Below, piece after piece: positions 52,656 to 63,830 of a stretch of 64,000 nucleotides of DNA. How positions within the stretch are numbered: the stretch's first letter is position 1; each line of letters opens with the position of its first letter. Source of the DNA: Murdochiella sp. Marseille-P8839 (lineage in GTDB: Bacteria > Bacillota > Clostridia > Tissierellales > Peptoniphilaceae); the NCBI GenBank assembly GCA_019753405.1, contig JAIKLF010000003.1:62001-126000 (forward strand), read 5' to 3'. The position numbers and the translations under genes are program-made. The notes below the pieces were generated by a model. It made no database searches, was not told the DNA's origin, and was given only the letters and a program-made list of their open reading frames with translations.

Positions 52656-54119
52656 ATGAATGATTTAACAATGATTTGGAATGAAGTCCTCAGTATGTTG
52701 GATATACAACTGAACCGCATTCAATTGAAAAATTGGCTTCAACCGCTTATTCCGGTTTCCCTTCTTGACGATATTTTTGTTTTGGATTGTACCAGTGCAT
52801 TCATTCATTCCATGGTCGAGAAAAAATATAAAACGGATATTGAACGTTGTCTTTCCTACATTTGCGAACAGGAAATTCATGTTGAGCTTATTGATCCGAG
52901 TATGTCGGACTATGAGCAGCATCTGAACGGAGAAAAAGGGAAAGTATACACCGGTCGTCAACAAGTCCTTCCGTTTCCGGAAGAATCGACTTCCTCACGT
53001 GAAAATTCACAGGATATTACGCGAAAATTGCGCGAAAAAAATGATTTATTGGATCAGCAACACCGTCATAACGGCTATAACACGTTGAATCCAAAATATA
53101 CGATGGAAAGCTTCGTTCGCGGGGCAAGCAATGATTTTGCCTATGCCACGGCGATTGCGGTGATTCGTGCTCCCGGAAAAGTGTACAATCCTCTCTTTAT
53201 CTATGGTTTATCCGGCTTAGGAAAAACCCATCTCATGCAGGCGATTGCCCATGAGATCTTACAGACGGATCCGCAAAAAAAAGTACTTTACATTACCAGT
53301 GAAAATTTCATGAATGAAATGATTGCGGTCATTGAAAATGGCACCAATGTGGAGAAGGAGAATTTTCGTCATAAATATCGCTCCATTGATGTACTTCTCA
53401 TTGACGACATTCAGTTTATTGCGGGAAAAAAAGCGACAATGGAGGAAGTGTTTCATACCTTTAATGACTTAAAAGAAGCAGGAAAACAAATCGTACTTTC
53501 CGCAGATAAGCCGCCGAAAGAATTAAAAAATTTGGAAGATCGCTTGGTTACACGCTTTGAAGGGGGAATGACGGTAGATATTCAACAGCCGGATTTTGAA
53601 ACACGCGTGGCCATTTTAAATCATAAAATGAAAGGAGAGGCCATTAAACTTCCGCAATATATTCTCGAATTCATTGCCAACAATATCACGGCCAATATTC
53701 GAGAATTGGAAGGCGCTCTTTTGCGCGTATTGGCCTATTACCGTTTCAAGGAAGGATCCGAAGAGCTTTCTCAGGAAGAAGCGATGGCCATTGCTCGAGA
53801 AGCGTTGAAAATTGAGGAATACACGGAAAGCAAACTTTCCTTAGACGAAATTATTCGTCGCGTGTGTGAATACTACAATCTTTCCCTCCATGATATGGCA
53901 TCTAAATCCAGACAAGGAACCATCGTCCTTCCCCGTCAGGTCGCCATGTATCTATGTCGGGAATTAACCAATGAATCGCTGGTGGCAATCGGACGCAGTT
54001 TTTCGCGCGATCATACGACGATTATGCATGCCGTGGATAAGATACGCGCGCTTATGGAGAAAGATCCTTCGCTAAAAGAAGACGTCAATAACCTTATCAC
54101 CCAATTGACGCATACCTGA
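52656..54119 (+). CDS. dnaA: Chromosomal replication initiator DnaA
   Basis: A 487-residue initiator. Domain I is residues 1-80 (WNEVLSMLDIQLNRIQLKNW), a variable linker follows, the AAA+ domain has Walker A GLSGLGKTHLMQ and Walker B VLLIDDIQFI, and domain IV ends with the DNA-binding HTTIMHAVDKIRAL. The ATG at 52656 (TTGGGG 5-6 bases upstream) is preferred; an ATG at 52638 and a GTG at 52641 are alternatives. It is transcribed away from rpmH. Confidence 0.97.
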   Translation: MNDLTMIWNEVLSMLDIQLNRIQLKNWLQPLIPVSLLDDIFVLDCTSAFIHSMVEKKYKTDIERCLSYICEQEIHVELIDPSMSDYEQHLNGEKGKVYTGRQQVLPFPEESTSSRENSQDITRKLREKNDLLDQQHRHNGYNTLNPKYTMESFVRGASNDFAYATAIAVIRAPGKVYNPLFIYGLSGLGKTHLMQAIAHEILQTDPQKKVLYITSENFMNEMIAVIENGTNVEKENFRHKYRSIDVLLIDDIQFIAGKKATMEEVFHTFNDLKEAGKQIVLSADKPPKELKNLEDRLVTRFEGGMTVDIQQPDFETRVAILNHKMKGEAIKLPQYILEFIANNITANIRELEGALLRVLAYYRFKEGSEELSQEEAMAIAREALKIEEYTESKLSLDEIIRRVCEYYNLSLHDMASKSRQGTIVLPRQVAMYLCRELTNESLVAIGRSFSRDHTTIMHAVDKIRALMEKDPSLKEDVNNLITQLTHT

Positions 54120-54159
54120 AAAAGTGGACAAGTGTGGAAGGAAAACGGGAAAAATAAAC

Positions 54160-54224
54160 TTATCCACAAAATCTGTCCCAAAGGATAGGGAAGAGGTCAT
54201 CGGAGGAAGATCGTCTTTTCCACA
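54160..54224. promoter_or_regulatory. DnaA boxes downstream of dnaA (oriC incC half)
   Basis: TTATCCACA at 54160-54168 and TTTTCCACA at 54216-54224 (one mismatch) in the dnaA-dnaN gap. The second directly precedes the GC cluster and trio region, as in the B. subtilis basal unwinding system. Confidence 0.85.
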
Positions 54225-54230
54225 GAATAC

Positions 54231-54271
54231 ACAGGCCCTACTACTAATGCTACTAACGTATTACTACTATC
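54231..54271 (+). promoter_or_regulatory. DnaA-trio unwinding site of oriC
   Basis: After the box is ACAGGCCC (GC cluster) and then CTA-CTA-CTA-ATG-CTA-CTA followed by ACGTATTACTACTATC. The complement reads as 3'-GAT repeats, the DnaA-trio motif on which DnaA assembles on single strands. Confidence 0.8.
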
Positions 54272-54286
54272 AAGGGAGGAGCAGAG

Positions 54287-55396
54287 ATGAAAATTCAAGT
54301 GCTGCCGAATGAATTGGTTAAGCTCATCGGACAATGTCAACGAGCAATTTCCACACGCACGACCATGCAAATTTTGGAATGTATTCGTTTTGAAGCCTAT
54401 GGAGAGACCTTAACGCTTACCGCATCCGATTTGGAATTGACCATCCAAACTTCTATGCCTTGTAAGGTATTGGAAGAAGGAGTTATGGTTGTTGCTTCCG
54501 GAATGATCGGAAATATTTTCCGTAAGCTTCCCGGTGCGATGGCTACCGTTGAAGAAAATCAGGGTGTGCTGAAAATTCGCTGTGCGGAGAGTCATTTTGA
54601 CTTGCAGGTACCGAATGCAGCCGATTTTCCGGAAGTACCGGAAGTGAATAGCGAACGCACGACCGTTATTGCCAATGATGTGCTTTCCCAAGCGATTACC
54701 GAAACTGAGTTTGCGACCTCTCTTGATGAGTCGAAAATAGCATTAACCGGCATTTTCTATGAACGTCGCCCGGAAAATGTGCGTTTAGTGACGCTTGACG
54801 GTTATCGTCTGGCCGTGCGGGATGTTTCTCTGGACGCGCATCAGGAAGTGTTTGAAGAATCGATGATCGTGCCGAAGCGTTGTATGATTGAGCTTTCGCG
54901 TTTACTTTCGCCGGAAGAACAAACCGTTATTCGTTCGGTTCCCGGCCATATTTACTTTGAAAGCGGATCACTGAAGCTCTATTCCCGGCTGATCGATAAA
55001 AACTTTATCAACTATGAAGAGATTATTTCCGAGGATAAGAAGACGACCGTCATCGTTGATCGTCAGGCGTTTCGTGATGCGATTGAACGTGCGTCGCTTC
55101 TTACACAAGGAGAACGTGCGCACCTGATTAAGTTGGATTTTCAGGAAGAGGGATTGCACATCGAATCCAATTCAGAACTGGGTCATGTGGATGAATTTGT
55201 GGACGTGGAGTGTCAGGGGGAGAGTTGTTGTATCGCCTTTAACGCTAAGTATCTGTTAGATGGTGTTCGCGCTCTACAAAGTGAGCGCATTACACTTACG
55301 ATGAACGGTACACTCAATCCCATGATTATTCGTCCGACGGAAGAAGAAGAGTCGTATCTCTATCTCGTTTTGCCGGTGCGCATTGCCGGACAATAA
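54287..55396 (+). CDS. dnaN: DNA polymerase III beta sliding clamp
   Basis: A 369-residue clamp with three repeats of the clamp fold (MKIQVLPNELVKLIGQCQRA at the N terminus, MIVPKRCMIELSRLLS in the middle, LVLPVRIAGQ at the end, where the peptide-binding pocket residues lie). GGGAGGAG precedes the ATG. It follows oriC's unwinding site immediately, and recF follows after 41 bp; the small S4-domain gene found between dnaN and recF in many relatives is absent. Confidence 0.97.
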   Translation: MKIQVLPNELVKLIGQCQRAISTRTTMQILECIRFEAYGETLTLTASDLELTIQTSMPCKVLEEGVMVVASGMIGNIFRKLPGAMATVEENQGVLKIRCAESHFDLQVPNAADFPEVPEVNSERTTVIANDVLSQAITETEFATSLDESKIALTGIFYERRPENVRLVTLDGYRLAVRDVSLDAHQEVFEESMIVPKRCMIELSRLLSPEEQTVIRSVPGHIYFESGSLKLYSRLIDKNFINYEEIISEDKKTTVIVDRQAFRDAIERASLLTQGERAHLIKLDFQEEGLHIESNSELGHVDEFVDVECQGESCCIAFNAKYLLDGVRALQSERITLTMNGTLNPMIIRPTEEEESYLYLVLPVRIAGQ

Positions 55397-55437
55397 ACGA
55401 AAGGGTTATTCGGTGCAGGAAAGTAAAGGAGGAAGAA

Positions 55438-56526
55438 GTGAGCCTTCTTGAATTGGTATTGATCAATTTCCGCAATTATGGTTATGAAAAAATACCATTT
55501 TATGAGGGATGTCACGTCTTCTACGGGCCGAATGCACAGGGAAAAACAAATTTATTGGAAAGTGTGTACATTACGGCTAAAGGATCTTCGTTCAAGACGA
55601 CGACGGATAAAAAGTTGATTCGGTTCGGCGAACGTTCGGCGTACATTCGCGCGCGTATCCGAGAACGAGAAAGGGAAAGAGAAAAAAACGTCGAAATCAA
55701 GTTTTCCATGGTGGAGAGAAAGCGCTGTCGCATCAACGAAGTGGAACTGGATTCGGCGGCGGAACTGACGGAACAATTTGATGTGGTGCTTTTTGCCCCG
55801 GAGCATTTGGAATTGGTCAAGGGATCGCCTGCCGAGCGCAGAGCGTACTTGAATTCCCTCCTGTTATCAACGGATCCGACCTATCGTCCTCTTCTTCGAC
55901 GGTATGAAAAAACGCTTTTTCAGCGCAATCAACTGTTAAAAGCGCAAGGAGCCTGGTTTACGGAACAGTTAGCCGGTTATGATCAGGAATTGGCTTCCTC
56001 AGCAGTTCCGTTGGTGAAAAAGCGAAGAGAGATGGTCGAAAAATGGGAAAAAGAAACCAGTTCTCTCCATCAGGTATTGAGCCATGAAAGAGAAACCTGT
56101 CGTTTAGCGTATGTCACTAATTGCCCAGAAGATGAAGAGATGTTTCGGCAAGTTCTTAAGGAGAATCGAAATCGTGATATGGAAATGAAAAGTACCCAAA
56201 TCGGCCCACATCGCGATGAAGTGGAAATGACGATTAATACGCTTCCCGCAAGGCTTTTCGCCTCGCAGGGGCAGGCAAGAACGTTGACACTTTCCTGCAA
56301 GTTGGCGGAATTGAAAATACGGGAAAAAACACACGGTTTGCGTCCGCTGTTGTTGTTGGATGATGTGTTTTCCGAATTGGATGGGCCACGAGCAAAGGCG
56401 TTATTACAATTGATTCGTCCTTATCAAAGCTTGGTGACGACGAATACAGTGGATTTCCTTCGCCGTGAAGAACAAGACGCCCATTTTTATCGTGTACAGG
56501 ATGGACAGATTACCCCTCAATCGTAG
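55438..56526 (+). CDS. recF: DNA replication and repair protein RecF
   Basis: A 362-residue SMC-like ATPase for RecA loading at gaps. Walker A is FYGPNAQGKTNLLE, the signature region is ASQGQARTLTLSCKLAE, and the Walker B/D-loop is LLLLDDVFSELDGPRA. The start codon is GTG with AAAGGAGG upstream. A basic Arg-rich stretch (ARIRERERERE) lies at about 73-84. Confidence 0.96.
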   Translation: MSLLELVLINFRNYGYEKIPFYEGCHVFYGPNAQGKTNLLESVYITAKGSSFKTTTDKKLIRFGERSAYIRARIREREREREKNVEIKFSMVERKRCRINEVELDSAAELTEQFDVVLFAPEHLELVKGSPAERRAYLNSLLLSTDPTYRPLLRRYEKTLFQRNQLLKAQGAWFTEQLAGYDQELASSAVPLVKKRREMVEKWEKETSSLHQVLSHERETCRLAYVTNCPEDEEMFRQVLKENRNRDMEMKSTQIGPHRDEVEMTINTLPARLFASQGQARTLTLSCKLAELKIREKTHGLRPLLLLDDVFSELDGPRAKALLQLIRPYQSLVTTNTVDFLRREEQDAHFYRVQDGQITPQS

Positions 56527-56537
56527 AACGAATGTAA

Positions 56538-58562
<2,025 letters not shown>

Positions 58563-58605
58563 GCAAACTTTTTCGTCGGCCAAAGAATAGAGAGAAGGAG
58601 TGAGT

Positions 58606-61056
58606 ATGGCAGAAGAATTCACCAAACAAACCGTACTGGATGCGGATCTGGAAGAGGAGATGAAAAGCTCTTATCTGGACTATTCCATGTCGGTTATTGT
58701 CGGCCGTGCATTGCCGGATGTGCGTGACGGTCTTAAACCGGTTCATCGGCGCATTCTGTATGGTATGGCGCAGTTGGGGTTGACGCCCGATAAACCCTAT
58801 CGAAAATCCGCCCGTTTGGTCGGTGATGTCATGGGTCGTTTTCATCCCCACGGTGATTCGGCAATTTATGATGCGGTGGTGCGTTTAGCACAACCGTTTA
58901 ACACCCGGTATATGTTGGCCGACGGTCAAGGAAACTTCGGTTCCATTGACGGCGACGGTGCTGCAGCAATGCGTTATACCGAAGTACGTATGACCAAGTT
59001 GGCTCAAGAAATGCTTCGGGATATTAACAAGGAGACGGTGGACTTTCAGCCCAACTTTGATGAAGAGGAGCAAGAGCCGACGGTGTTGCCGGCGCGTTTT
59101 CCAAATCTCATCGTCAACGGTTCCGCGGGAATTGCCGTCGGTATGGCCACCAACATGGCGCCGCATAACCTTGGTGAAGCGATTGATGCCTGTATCGCGT
59201 ACATGAATAATCCGGATTTAACGACGGAAGATATTTTGGCGATTATGCCCGGCCCGGATTTTCCGACCGGTGCGCACATCATGGGCAAAACCGGCATTCA
59301 GGAAGCCTATGAAACCGGACGCGGACGTCTGAAGATGCGCGCGGTGGCGCGTGTGGACGAAATTCGCGGGCACAATCGAATTACGATCACGGAAATTCCA
59401 TATCAGGTAAATAAAGCCAAGCTCATTCTTAAGATCGCTGATCTCGTAAAAGAAAAGCGTATTGAAGGCATTTCCGGCATTCGAGATGACTCTAACCGTA
59501 CAGGTATGCGCATTGTCATTGATCTGAAACGCGACGCTATTCCCAAAGTGGTGCTCAACAATCTATTCAAATTCACCCAGATGGAAACGACTTTCGGCAT
59601 CATCAACTTGGCGCTGGTTAACGGCCGTCCAAGAGTGTTGCCCATGAAGGATCTGATTCGCTACTACATTGAGCATCAAATTGATGTGGTTACGCGTCGT
59701 ACACGCTATGATCTGGCAAAAGCGGAAGCACGGGCACATATTATCGAAGGTCTGCGTATCGCGTTAGACAATATCGATGCGATCATTAAAATTATCCGTT
59801 CCAGCTATGACGATGCCGAAATTAAAGCGATTTTCCTGAAACGCTTCGGTTTGGACGATCTGCAGTCCCAGGCCATTCTGGATATGCGTCTGAAACGCCT
59901 TTCCGGCTTGGAACGCGAAAAGCTGGATGCGGAATACAATGAACTGCTACAAAAAATCGCTTACTATCGCGAAATTCTAAACAGTCGTCGCGTTCTTCTC
60001 GGTGTGATTGAGCAGGAATTGCTGGAAATCAAAGAAAAATACGCGGATGCACGGCGCACGAAAATTATGCCGGCAGCGGAAGAGATCGATATCGAAGACT
60101 TGATCGAGAAGGAAGCGGTGGTGATATCGCTTACGGAACGCGGCTACATCAAGCGTACGCCGGCGGACCAGTATAAGGTGCAGCAGCGCGGAGGAAAAGG
60201 CATTCGCGGCATGACGACCAAAGATGACGACTATGTGCGCCATCTCTATGTCGTCTCAACACATGATGAGATTCAGTTCTTCACCAATCAGGGAAGACTA
60301 TACACCTTAACGGCATATAACATTCCGGAAGGCGGACGCACATCGCGCGGACAGGCCATTGTAAATCTGTTGCAGCTGGAACCGAACGAAGTGATCGAGG
60401 CTATGTTCCCGAAGAGTGCTGCGCTTTCCGAAGACAAGTATTTTGTCATGATGACGAAAAAGGGAACGCTTAAGAAGACAGCGACGTCGAACTTTATGAA
60501 TGTACGCGCAAGCGGCATTCGTGCCATAACCCTTGCGGAGGACGATGAACTCGTTGCTGTGCGCATTGCCAAAGGAGACGGGGAAATTCTCATCGTGACG
60601 AAAGAAGGCATGTCCGTACGCACGTCGCTTTCCGCCGTACGCGGTGTGGGTCGTTCCGCTATGGGCGTAAAGGGTATCACGCTCGGCAAGAAGGATGAAG
60701 TCATTGATATGGACGTAGTTAAAGACCTTCCCTATGTGCTCATCATCAGTGAAAATGGTTACGGCAAGAAGACCCTGATTGAGCACTACACCCCACAGAA
60801 TCGTGGCGGAAAGGGGTTGAAAACCTATAAAGTGACCAAGAAAACCGGAAGCATTATTGCGGGGATGTTGGTTGACAAGGCGGACGAAGTGTTGTTGATG
60901 TCGCAAAATAACGACCTCATTCGTTTAGAAGTGGCAAAAATCAGTACGCTTGGACGTTCGACCCAGGGCGTGAAGCTGAAAGACGTGAAAACAGAAGAAG
61001 AACGGATCGTGGCGGTTGCCAAGTATATGGACGACTGGGATCCGGCCGAATCCTAA
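58606..61056 (+). CDS. gyrA: DNA gyrase subunit A
   Basis: An 816-residue breakage-reunion subunit. Catalytic Tyr is about 124 (AAMRYTEVRM). The quinolone-region residues are Ser85 and Asp89 (HPHGDSAIYD, equal to Ser83 and Asp87 of E. coli), so no resistance substitution is seen there. The C-terminal six-blade domain contains the GyrA-box QRGGKGIRG. The ATG at 58606 follows AAGGAG; a GTG two codons upstream is the alternative. Confidence 0.97.
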   Translation: MAEEFTKQTVLDADLEEEMKSSYLDYSMSVIVGRALPDVRDGLKPVHRRILYGMAQLGLTPDKPYRKSARLVGDVMGRFHPHGDSAIYDAVVRLAQPFNTRYMLADGQGNFGSIDGDGAAAMRYTEVRMTKLAQEMLRDINKETVDFQPNFDEEEQEPTVLPARFPNLIVNGSAGIAVGMATNMAPHNLGEAIDACIAYMNNPDLTTEDILAIMPGPDFPTGAHIMGKTGIQEAYETGRGRLKMRAVARVDEIRGHNRITITEIPYQVNKAKLILKIADLVKEKRIEGISGIRDDSNRTGMRIVIDLKRDAIPKVVLNNLFKFTQMETTFGIINLALVNGRPRVLPMKDLIRYYIEHQIDVVTRRTRYDLAKAEARAHIIEGLRIALDNIDAIIKIIRSSYDDAEIKAIFLKRFGLDDLQSQAILDMRLKRLSGLEREKLDAEYNELLQKIAYYREILNSRRVLLGVIEQELLEIKEKYADARRTKIMPAAEEIDIEDLIEKEAVVISLTERGYIKRTPADQYKVQQRGGKGIRGMTTKDDDYVRHLYVVSTHDEIQFFTNQGRLYTLTAYNIPEGGRTSRGQAIVNLLQLEPNEVIEAMFPKSAALSEDKYFVMMTKKGTLKKTATSNFMNVRASGIRAITLAEDDELVAVRIAKGDGEILIVTKEGMSVRTSLSAVRGVGRSAMGVKGITLGKKDEVIDMDVVKDLPYVLIISENGYGKKTLIEHYTPQNRGGKGLKTYKVTKKTGSIIAGMLVDKADEVLLMSQNNDLIRLEVAKISTLGRSTQGVKLKDVKTEEERIVAVAKYMDDWDPAES

Positions 61057-61076
61057 GCGGAAAGGTAAGGGGAACG

Positions 61077-61385
61077 ATGGCATTTCACATTCAATTGGAG
61101 CACAACGAAGCGCTGGAAGTCGCCTTGCAGGGTGATCTGGACATCATCAGCGCGGCAGAAATGAAGACAAAGGTATTAGAGGCTTATCAGGATAATCCCT
61201 CGCCCATTGTCTTTGATCTCTCCGGCCTGGACTATCTGGATTCCACCGGTCTCGGCGCCTTGATTTCGATTCTGAAAAACACAAAACCGGCCGGCCATTC
61301 CATTACGATCCGAAAGGCAAAGGCGAACGTGAAAAAACTTTTCACGATTACCGAGCTGGATCAGGATTTTTTGTTGGAGGATTGA
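61077..61385 (+). CDS. STAS-domain anti-sigma factor antagonist (RsbV/SpoIIAA-like)
   Basis: A 102-residue STAS protein. LDYLDSTGLGALISILKN holds the phospho-acceptor Ser of the DSTGLG motif. In the SigB and SigF systems its unphosphorylated form binds the anti-sigma factor to free the sigma. It is followed 1 bp later by the RsbW-like gene and then the sigma gene, the usual partner-switching order. Confidence 0.93.
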   Translation: MAFHIQLEHNEALEVALQGDLDIISAAEMKTKVLEAYQDNPSPIVFDLSGLDYLDSTGLGALISILKNTKPAGHSITIRKAKANVKKLFTITELDQDFLLED

Positions 61386-61386
61386 G

Positions 61387-61722
61387 ATGAACCAGGTAGA
61401 ATTATACATTCCTTCGCAGGCGGAATATGTGACCACTCTGCGTCTGGTTACCGCTTCCATTGCACAAAAAATGCAGTTTGATATGGAAGCCATTGATGAT
61501 TTGCGCGTCTGCGTCTCCGAAGCGGTAAATTATCTTCTGCCTTTTAATGAAAGGATTCGGGTTCGTTTTCAGGAAGAGCAAGATCGTCTGATCATTGAAA
61601 TCTTTGCAACCGGAGAGGAAATGCAAGAGGAAGGCTATATGTTGCATCGCCAGATTATGGAGACGCTTTTGGATGGCGTGGAAACGGACAATGACACCCT
61701 GCGATTGATCAAATTACGCTGA
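61387..61722 (+). CDS. Short RsbW-like anti-sigma factor lacking ATP-binding motifs
   Basis: A 111-residue protein. It aligns with RsbW at both ends (VELYIPSQAEYVTTLRLV, and HRQIMETLLDGVE near the C terminus) and retains the N-box helix as LRVCVSEAVNYLLPF, where the Asn is shifted. The G1 region (DxGxG) and the GLGL G2 motif are missing, and about 40-50 residues of the kinase fold including the ATP lid are absent. So it is likely to bind sigma but not phosphorylate the antagonist. GGAGG precedes the ATG. Confidence 0.8.
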   Translation: MNQVELYIPSQAEYVTTLRLVTASIAQKMQFDMEAIDDLRVCVSEAVNYLLPFNERIRVRFQEEQDRLIIEIFATGEEMQEEGYMLHRQIMETLLDGVETDNDTLRLIKLR

Positions 61723-61733
61723 GAGGATGAGTG

Positions 61734-62540
61734 ATGGCGAACGAGCGAGAAAATGGAAAAGACCCGCGTAAAGCGAGACTTGACGAGGAACGGGAAGAAT
61801 TCCGTCGTTTAGCCGAAACGGGCGATCCGAAACTGCGAGAAAAAATCATCACCGATCATCTTTATATTGCGGAAATATTGGCGAAAAAATACGTCAATCG
61901 CGGGATTGAATACGATGATCTTTTGCAAGTAGCCTCGTTAGGGCTTATTTTTGCGGTGGATCGCTATGATGTATCCAAAGGCTTCGCCTTTTCCAGCTTT
62001 GCCACGCCCACCATTGTCGGCGAGCTGAAACGCCATTTTCGGGACAAGGGCTGGGTGATTCGCGTTCCGCGTCGTATTCAGGAATTATCAAAGAAGGTGA
62101 ATATTGCCCGCTTGTCACTGGCGCAGGAGCTGCAACGCCAGCCGACGGTGGACGAGGTGGCGGAACGCCTCGGCGTCAGTACGGAGCAGGTACTGGAAGC
62201 GATGGAAGCTTCCAAAGTCTATGCGCCGCAATCCTTGGATAAAACGTTGGATACGGGCGTTGACGACCAGGAAATGAGCCTTGGTGATTTGATCGGCGAA
62301 GAGGATGAACGCTTCAATGAAATTGACTTTAACGATGTTGTGGATCGTCTGACGGCAACGCTTAACGACCTGGAAAAACGCATTTTCCTCTACCGCTATT
62401 TTGAGAAACGCACACAAATTTCCATTGCGGAGGAGTTGAACATCAGCCAGATGACCGTTTCGCGCATTGAAAAGAAAATCATCAAAAAATTTCGTCAGGA
62501 ATTGCAGGTCCCGACGCAAAGCGGAAAGAAAAAAAGGTGA
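61734..62540 (+). CDS. SigB/SigF/SigG-family RNA polymerase sigma factor
   Basis: A 268-residue group-3 sigma factor. Region 2 is IEYDDLLQVASLGLIFAVDRYD, region 2.4 and 3.0 follow (FSSFATPTIVGELKRHFRD), and region 4 contains ISIAEELNISQMTVSRIEKK. It is the third gene of the RsbV-RsbW-Sig trio. GAGAGG is 7 bases before the ATG at 61734; a GTG at 61731 is the alternative. Whether it serves stress or sporulation-like control cannot be told from sequence. Confidence 0.92.
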   Translation: MANERENGKDPRKARLDEEREEFRRLAETGDPKLREKIITDHLYIAEILAKKYVNRGIEYDDLLQVASLGLIFAVDRYDVSKGFAFSSFATPTIVGELKRHFRDKGWVIRVPRRIQELSKKVNIARLSLAQELQRQPTVDEVAERLGVSTEQVLEAMEASKVYAPQSLDKTLDTGVDDQEMSLGDLIGEEDERFNEIDFNDVVDRLTATLNDLEKRIFLYRYFEKRTQISIAEELNISQMTVSRIEKKIIKKFRQELQVPTQSGKKKR

Positions 62541-62544
62541 AGTT

Positions 62545-63723
62545 GTGGAATATCAGGATCTTTACCGGATAAGCGACGGCAGCTATGTCGGAAAACATAT
62601 TCGCGGGCACGCCATTCCCGAAGGGACGTATTTACATTTGGTGTGCGTTTTTACCATCAACAGCAAACGGGAAATTTTGCTTACCCGTCGGGCAGAAACC
62701 AAAAGTCATCCGCTCGAATGGGAAAATACCGGCGGCGCTGTGCAGGCAGGCGAAACACTTCGTCAGGCGGCGGTTCGCGAACTTGTTGAGGAGACAGGGA
62801 TTGAGGCGGTCGAAGACGAATTGGTCTATTTAGGTAATCTTATCGCCAGACGTGAGCAGAATGCCCGGATGCATGCGTTTTTTCTGGCACGCGACGTGGA
62901 CATTGAAAACATTCGCCTGCAAGAGGGCGAGACCGTAGATGCGAAATGGGTTCCGCTGTCGTGGTCGCTATGCTCTGACCGGTCGCTGTCGGAACCGGTA
63001 CGCTTACGTTTGGTCTATTTCTGGCAGGAATTGGAGAGTTTTCTTGACCCGGTAAAGACCCAGGATCCGCATTTACAGTGGACGAATCGTTATGAGCCGT
63101 GGCTCTCCTGGGCAAAACAACTGCAATTTTATGCGCAACAGGGACAGGCCTATACAAAAGATCCGTTCGACAAAGAGCGCTTTGATGCGATTTCTTTACT
63201 GGCCAATGAAATGCTGGCTAAAAAAACAGGCATTTCCACGCGCAAGGTCTTAGGACTTTTTGCGCCGACATCGTCGGTATATCGCACGCCGAATGTGGAG
63301 GTGCGTGTGGCGGTATTTCGCGGAGACCAAAATCTTTTGGTGCAGGAAAAACGCCCCAAAGATGCATGGTCGCTTCCGGGCGGCTGGTGTGATGCCGGGC
63401 TGACGCTGGCGGAAAATGCGGAAAAAGAAGTATGGGAAGAGGCAGGCCTTCGGGTGCGCACGAAATCCGTTGTCGCCATAGAAGAGCCCACAAAAGAAGA
63501 CTACATTTACGTCACGCCCTTTGATATCTATAAAATTTACGTCATCGCGGAGGAAATCCCGACAGACGAAGAAGGTTTCCAGCCGAATGCGGAAACCTCG
63601 GATGCTCGATTCTTCGGTTTGGAGGAATTACCGCGCCTGAGCGAAGCGCGTGTCAACGAACGCGCAATACGCCAATGCTTTGCGGCAAAAGCCGATCCGC
63701 ATTGGAAAGTCTATTTTGACTAG
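62545..63723 (+). CDS. Tandem double-Nudix hydrolase
   Basis: A 392-residue fusion of two Nudix units. Domain 1 (about 1-165) has a full Nudix box GGAVQAGETLRQAAVREL then VEETG and resembles isopentenyl-diphosphate or NTP-hydrolase types. Residues about 185-235 (QLQFYAQQGQAYTKDPFDKE) are a Nudix-specific N-terminal helical domain, and domain 2 (about 240-392) has GGWCDAGLTLAENAEKEVWE then EAG, in which the GX5E Glu is Leu and REU is KEV. The start is GTG, 4 bp after the sigma stop with AAGG upstream. Substrates are unknown. Confidence 0.85.
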   Translation: MEYQDLYRISDGSYVGKHIRGHAIPEGTYLHLVCVFTINSKREILLTRRAETKSHPLEWENTGGAVQAGETLRQAAVRELVEETGIEAVEDELVYLGNLIARREQNARMHAFFLARDVDIENIRLQEGETVDAKWVPLSWSLCSDRSLSEPVRLRLVYFWQELESFLDPVKTQDPHLQWTNRYEPWLSWAKQLQFYAQQGQAYTKDPFDKERFDAISLLANEMLAKKTGISTRKVLGLFAPTSSVYRTPNVEVRVAVFRGDQNLLVQEKRPKDAWSLPGGWCDAGLTLAENAEKEVWEEAGLRVRTKSVVAIEEPTKEDYIYVTPFDIYKIYVIAEEIPTDEEGFQPNAETSDARFFGLEELPRLSEARVNERAIRQCFAAKADPHWKVYFD

Positions 63724-63764
63724 ATAAGTTGACGACACGAAAGCATGAAACTGTCTTTTTATGC

Positions 63765-63820
63765 AAAAGGCGCTGCGTGCGAACGAGCATCACGTTTGCA
63801 CGCAGCGCCTTTTTTCTTTT
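63765..63820. terminator. Terminator downstream of the double-Nudix gene
   Basis: AAGGCGCTGCGTGC (63767-63780) pairs with GCACGCAGCGCCTT (63798-63811), followed by TTTTTCTTTT. A short T-run on the other strand (TTTTGCATAAAAA) may serve the converging gene. Confidence 0.9.
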
Positions 63821-63830
63821 CCAAGAAAGA

